Shown: one piece after another, positions 4,354 to 6,151 of the stretch
Numbering within the stretch: position 1 is the first letter of the stretch
Layout of the letters: each line of letters opens with the position of its first letter
Origin: Clostridia bacterium
GTDB taxonomy: Bacteria; Bacillota; Clostridia; Christensenellales; UBA1242
DNA length: 6,151 nucleotides
Direction of reading: 5' to 3'
Assembly: GCA_017650795.1 (NCBI GenBank)
Contig: JAGCEE010000296.1
Span: 1-6,151, forward strand
Position numbers and translations under genes: made by a program
Notes under the pieces: generated by a model
Told to the model about the DNA's origin: nothing
The model's database searches: none
What the model saw: only the letters and a program-made list of their open reading frames with translations

Positions 4354-6120
4354 ATGGAAGACGAAAAATTAGAAAAACTACAAATGAGCAGACACTCTCT
4401 TTCGCATGTGCTTGCAAAAGCAATTAAAAATGTTTATGGCAAAGAAAATGTAAAACTTGCCATTGGTCCAGCCATAGACAATGGGTTTTATTATGACTTT
4501 GATATGCCAAGCATTTCGCCAGATGATTTTGAAAAAATAGAAAAAGAGATGAAGGCAATTATAAACAAAAACGAAGAGTTTAAAAGGGAAGAAATCTCAA
4601 AAGAGCAGGCACTAAAAATGTTTGAGGGCGAGCCATACAAGATTGAGTTAATAAATGACCTGCCAGAAGGCGAAACTATTTCGGTTTACTACCTTGGTGA
4701 CGATTTCGTGGACCTTTGTCGTGGCCCTCATGTATCCAACACTTCAAAACTTCAATCTTATGCCTATAAAATTAATAGAGTAAGTGGTGCATATTGGCGT
4801 GGTGATGAGCATAACAAAATGCTTCAAAGAGTTTATGTTTATGCTTTTGCCGATAAAAAACAATTAGCCGATTATATCAATATGATAGAAGAAGCAAAAA
4901 AGCGTGACCACAACAAAGTTGGTAGAGAATTAGAGTATTTTACAACAGTTGATTATATCGGTCAGGGGCTTCCAATAATGCTTCCAAGGGGTGCAAAAAC
5001 CATACAAATAATGCAAAGATTTGTAGAAGATGAGGAAGAAAGAAGAGGCTATTTGCTAACCAAAACTCCATTTATGAGCAAAAATGATTTGTTTAAAATC
5101 TCTGGGCACTGGGATCATTACAAAGAATCAATGTTTGTTTTGGGTGATGAAAAAAAAGATAAAGAAGTGTTCTGTTTAAGACCAATGACCTGTCCATTCC
5201 AATATCAAGCTTATTTAAATAGGCCTCGTTCGTACAGAGATTTGCCAATGAGACTTGCCGAAACTTCAACTTTGTTTAGAAACGAGGCAAGTGGTGAGTG
5301 CCATGGCTTAATTAGAGTTCGTCAATTCACGATTTCAGAAGGTCACCTAATGGTTAGACCGGATCAATTAGAAGATGAATTTAAGGGCTGTTTGGACCTT
5401 GCAACATATATGCTTAAAACTCTTGGCCTTTACGAAGATGTATCTTTTAGGTTCTCAAAATGGGACGAAAACAATAAAGACAAATACATTGGTAGTAAAC
5501 AAGAATGGGAAAGAGTTCAGGGCGAGATGAGAAGAATATTAAATGACCTTAAAATAGACTATTTTGAAGCAGATGGCGAGGCTGCATTCTATGGACCAAA
5601 ACTTGACATTCAAATTAAAAATGTTCACGGCAAAGAAGACACAATAATCACAATTCAAATAGATTTCCAAATAGCAGAAAGATTTGGTATGTTCTACACC
5701 GATGAAAATGGCGAGAAAAAACTTCCATACATTATTCACAGAACATCTATTGGATGTTATGAAAGAACTCTTGCTTATCTTTTAGAAAAGTATGCCGGAG
5801 CATTACCACTTTGGCTTTGTGCAGAGCAGGTTAGGGTTATGAATATATCCGAAGCAAGTGAATATTACGCAAACGAAATTTATAAAAAGCTTCAATCTTA
5901 CAATATTAGGTGTACAATAGATGTTCGAAACGAAAAGATTGGCTATAAAATTCGTGAGGCAGCAACAACAAAAATTCCATATATGATAATTGTTGGTGAT
6001 GGCGAAAAAGAAAATGGAACAATTTCTATTCGTGGCAGAGGAAACAAAAGTGCTAGTGGATTAAAACTAGATGACTTTATTGCAAGATTAAATAAAGAAA
6101 TTGCAGAAAAAAAGATATAA
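4354..6120 (+). CDS. thrS: Threonyl-tRNA synthetase lacking the TGS domain
   Basis: Class II synthetase that charges tRNA-Thr with threonine and removes mischarged serine. It has 588 residues, against about 640 in the classical enzyme; the N-terminal TGS domain is absent and the protein starts directly at the editing domain. Editing residues matching Escherichia coli His73, His77, Cys182 and His186 are all present: His14 and His18 (HSLSH), Cys122 and His126 (CRGPH). The catalytic core follows from about 195 to 485. Zinc ligands are Cys280 (MTCPF), His331 (ISEGH) and His462 (IIHRT). Motif 2 lies around Arg309 (LFRNEASGE), and motif 3 reads HRTSIGCYERTLAYLLE with Arg471. The anticodon-binding domain spans about 490-585 (EKIGYKIREAATTKIPYMII). 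Motif 3 and its surroundings (CYERT rather than the usual SxERF) mark a divergent subclass of ThrRS seen, to my recollection, in Clostridia. The gene is a single unit under T-box control; its terminator lies beyond the window. Confidence 0.96.
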   Translation: MEDEKLEKLQMSRHSLSHVLAKAIKNVYGKENVKLAIGPAIDNGFYYDFDMPSISPDDFEKIEKEMKAIINKNEEFKREEISKEQALKMFEGEPYKIELINDLPEGETISVYYLGDDFVDLCRGPHVSNTSKLQSYAYKINRVSGAYWRGDEHNKMLQRVYVYAFADKKQLADYINMIEEAKKRDHNKVGRELEYFTTVDYIGQGLPIMLPRGAKTIQIMQRFVEDEEERRGYLLTKTPFMSKNDLFKISGHWDHYKESMFVLGDEKKDKEVFCLRPMTCPFQYQAYLNRPRSYRDLPMRLAETSTLFRNEASGECHGLIRVRQFTISEGHLMVRPDQLEDEFKGCLDLATYMLKTLGLYEDVSFRFSKWDENNKDKYIGSKQEWERVQGEMRRILNDLKIDYFEADGEAAFYGPKLDIQIKNVHGKEDTIITIQIDFQIAERFGMFYTDENGEKKLPYIIHRTSIGCYERTLAYLLEKYAGALPLWLCAEQVRVMNISEASEYYANEIYKKLQSYNIRCTIDVRNEKIGYKIREAATTKIPYMIIVGDGEKENGTISIRGRGNKSASGLKLDDFIARLNKEIAEKKI

Positions 6121-6151
6121 ATAGTTTTAAAATAAATTGTTTTGCTAAAAA
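6121..6151 (+). other. Non-coding tail after thrS
   Basis: 31 bases after the thrS stop. I see no hairpin, ribosome binding site or start codon; the thrS terminator or next gene must lie outside the window. Confidence 0.6.

Noticed and set aside
5539..5739. A 66-codon minus-strand open frame inside thrS.
   Set aside because: It is antisense to the conserved catalytic core of ThrRS and has no recognisable features.

Overview
This is an AT-rich, low-G+C stretch of a bacterial chromosome. It looks like a Firmicutes/Clostridia-type genome: A/T-ending codons, strong AGGAG-type ribosome binding sites, two aminoacyl-tRNA synthetase genes each preceded by a T-box leader, a YtxC-family (sporulation-associated) gene, and a ThrRS that lacks the N-terminal TGS domain. 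The exact lineage cannot be fixed from the window; an anaerobic gut Clostridia-like organism is my inference.

Layout. Bases 2-520 (+) are the 3' end of a class III adenylate/guanylate cyclase gene whose 5' part lies outside the window. It converges on tyrS (611-1840, -) across a hairpin at 547-579 that has U-tracts on both strands. tyrS is preceded on the minus strand by a T-box leader (about 2133 down to 1912) with a Tyr UAC specifier, and by its own promoter (2140-2168). Upstream of that, on the same strand, is a ytxC-like gene (2205-2975). From a shared 152-base intergenic region a lipoprotein gene with one InlB-B-repeat-like domain (3128-3922, +) diverges, ending in a terminator (3945-3981). 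Then come a strong promoter (4037-4066), a Thr-type T-box leader (about 4073-4305, specifier ACC) and thrS (4354-6120, +). The last 31 bases hold no recognisable gene.

How it works together. The two synthetase genes are separate transcription units that sense uncharged tRNA-Tyr and tRNA-Thr respectively by attenuation. Both specifier codons, and the variable T-box base expected to pair with the tRNA discriminator, can be read from the sequence. ytxC near thrS is a neighbourhood I recall from Clostridia, but here it is on the opposite strand with a lipoprotein gene between. The cyclase and the lipoprotein have no visible functional link to the synthetases.

I see no CRISPR array, mobile element, tRNA/rRNA gene or clearly new multi-gene system. 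The points most worth a second look are a Lys in place of the usual catalytic Arg in the cyclase fragment, the TGS-less ThrRS, the uncharacterised C-terminal part of the lipoprotein, and a perfect inverted repeat overlapping its -35 box. Three start codons were moved from the longest possible frame on the basis of ribosome binding site position: ytxC to 2975, the lipoprotein to 3128 and thrS to 4354.
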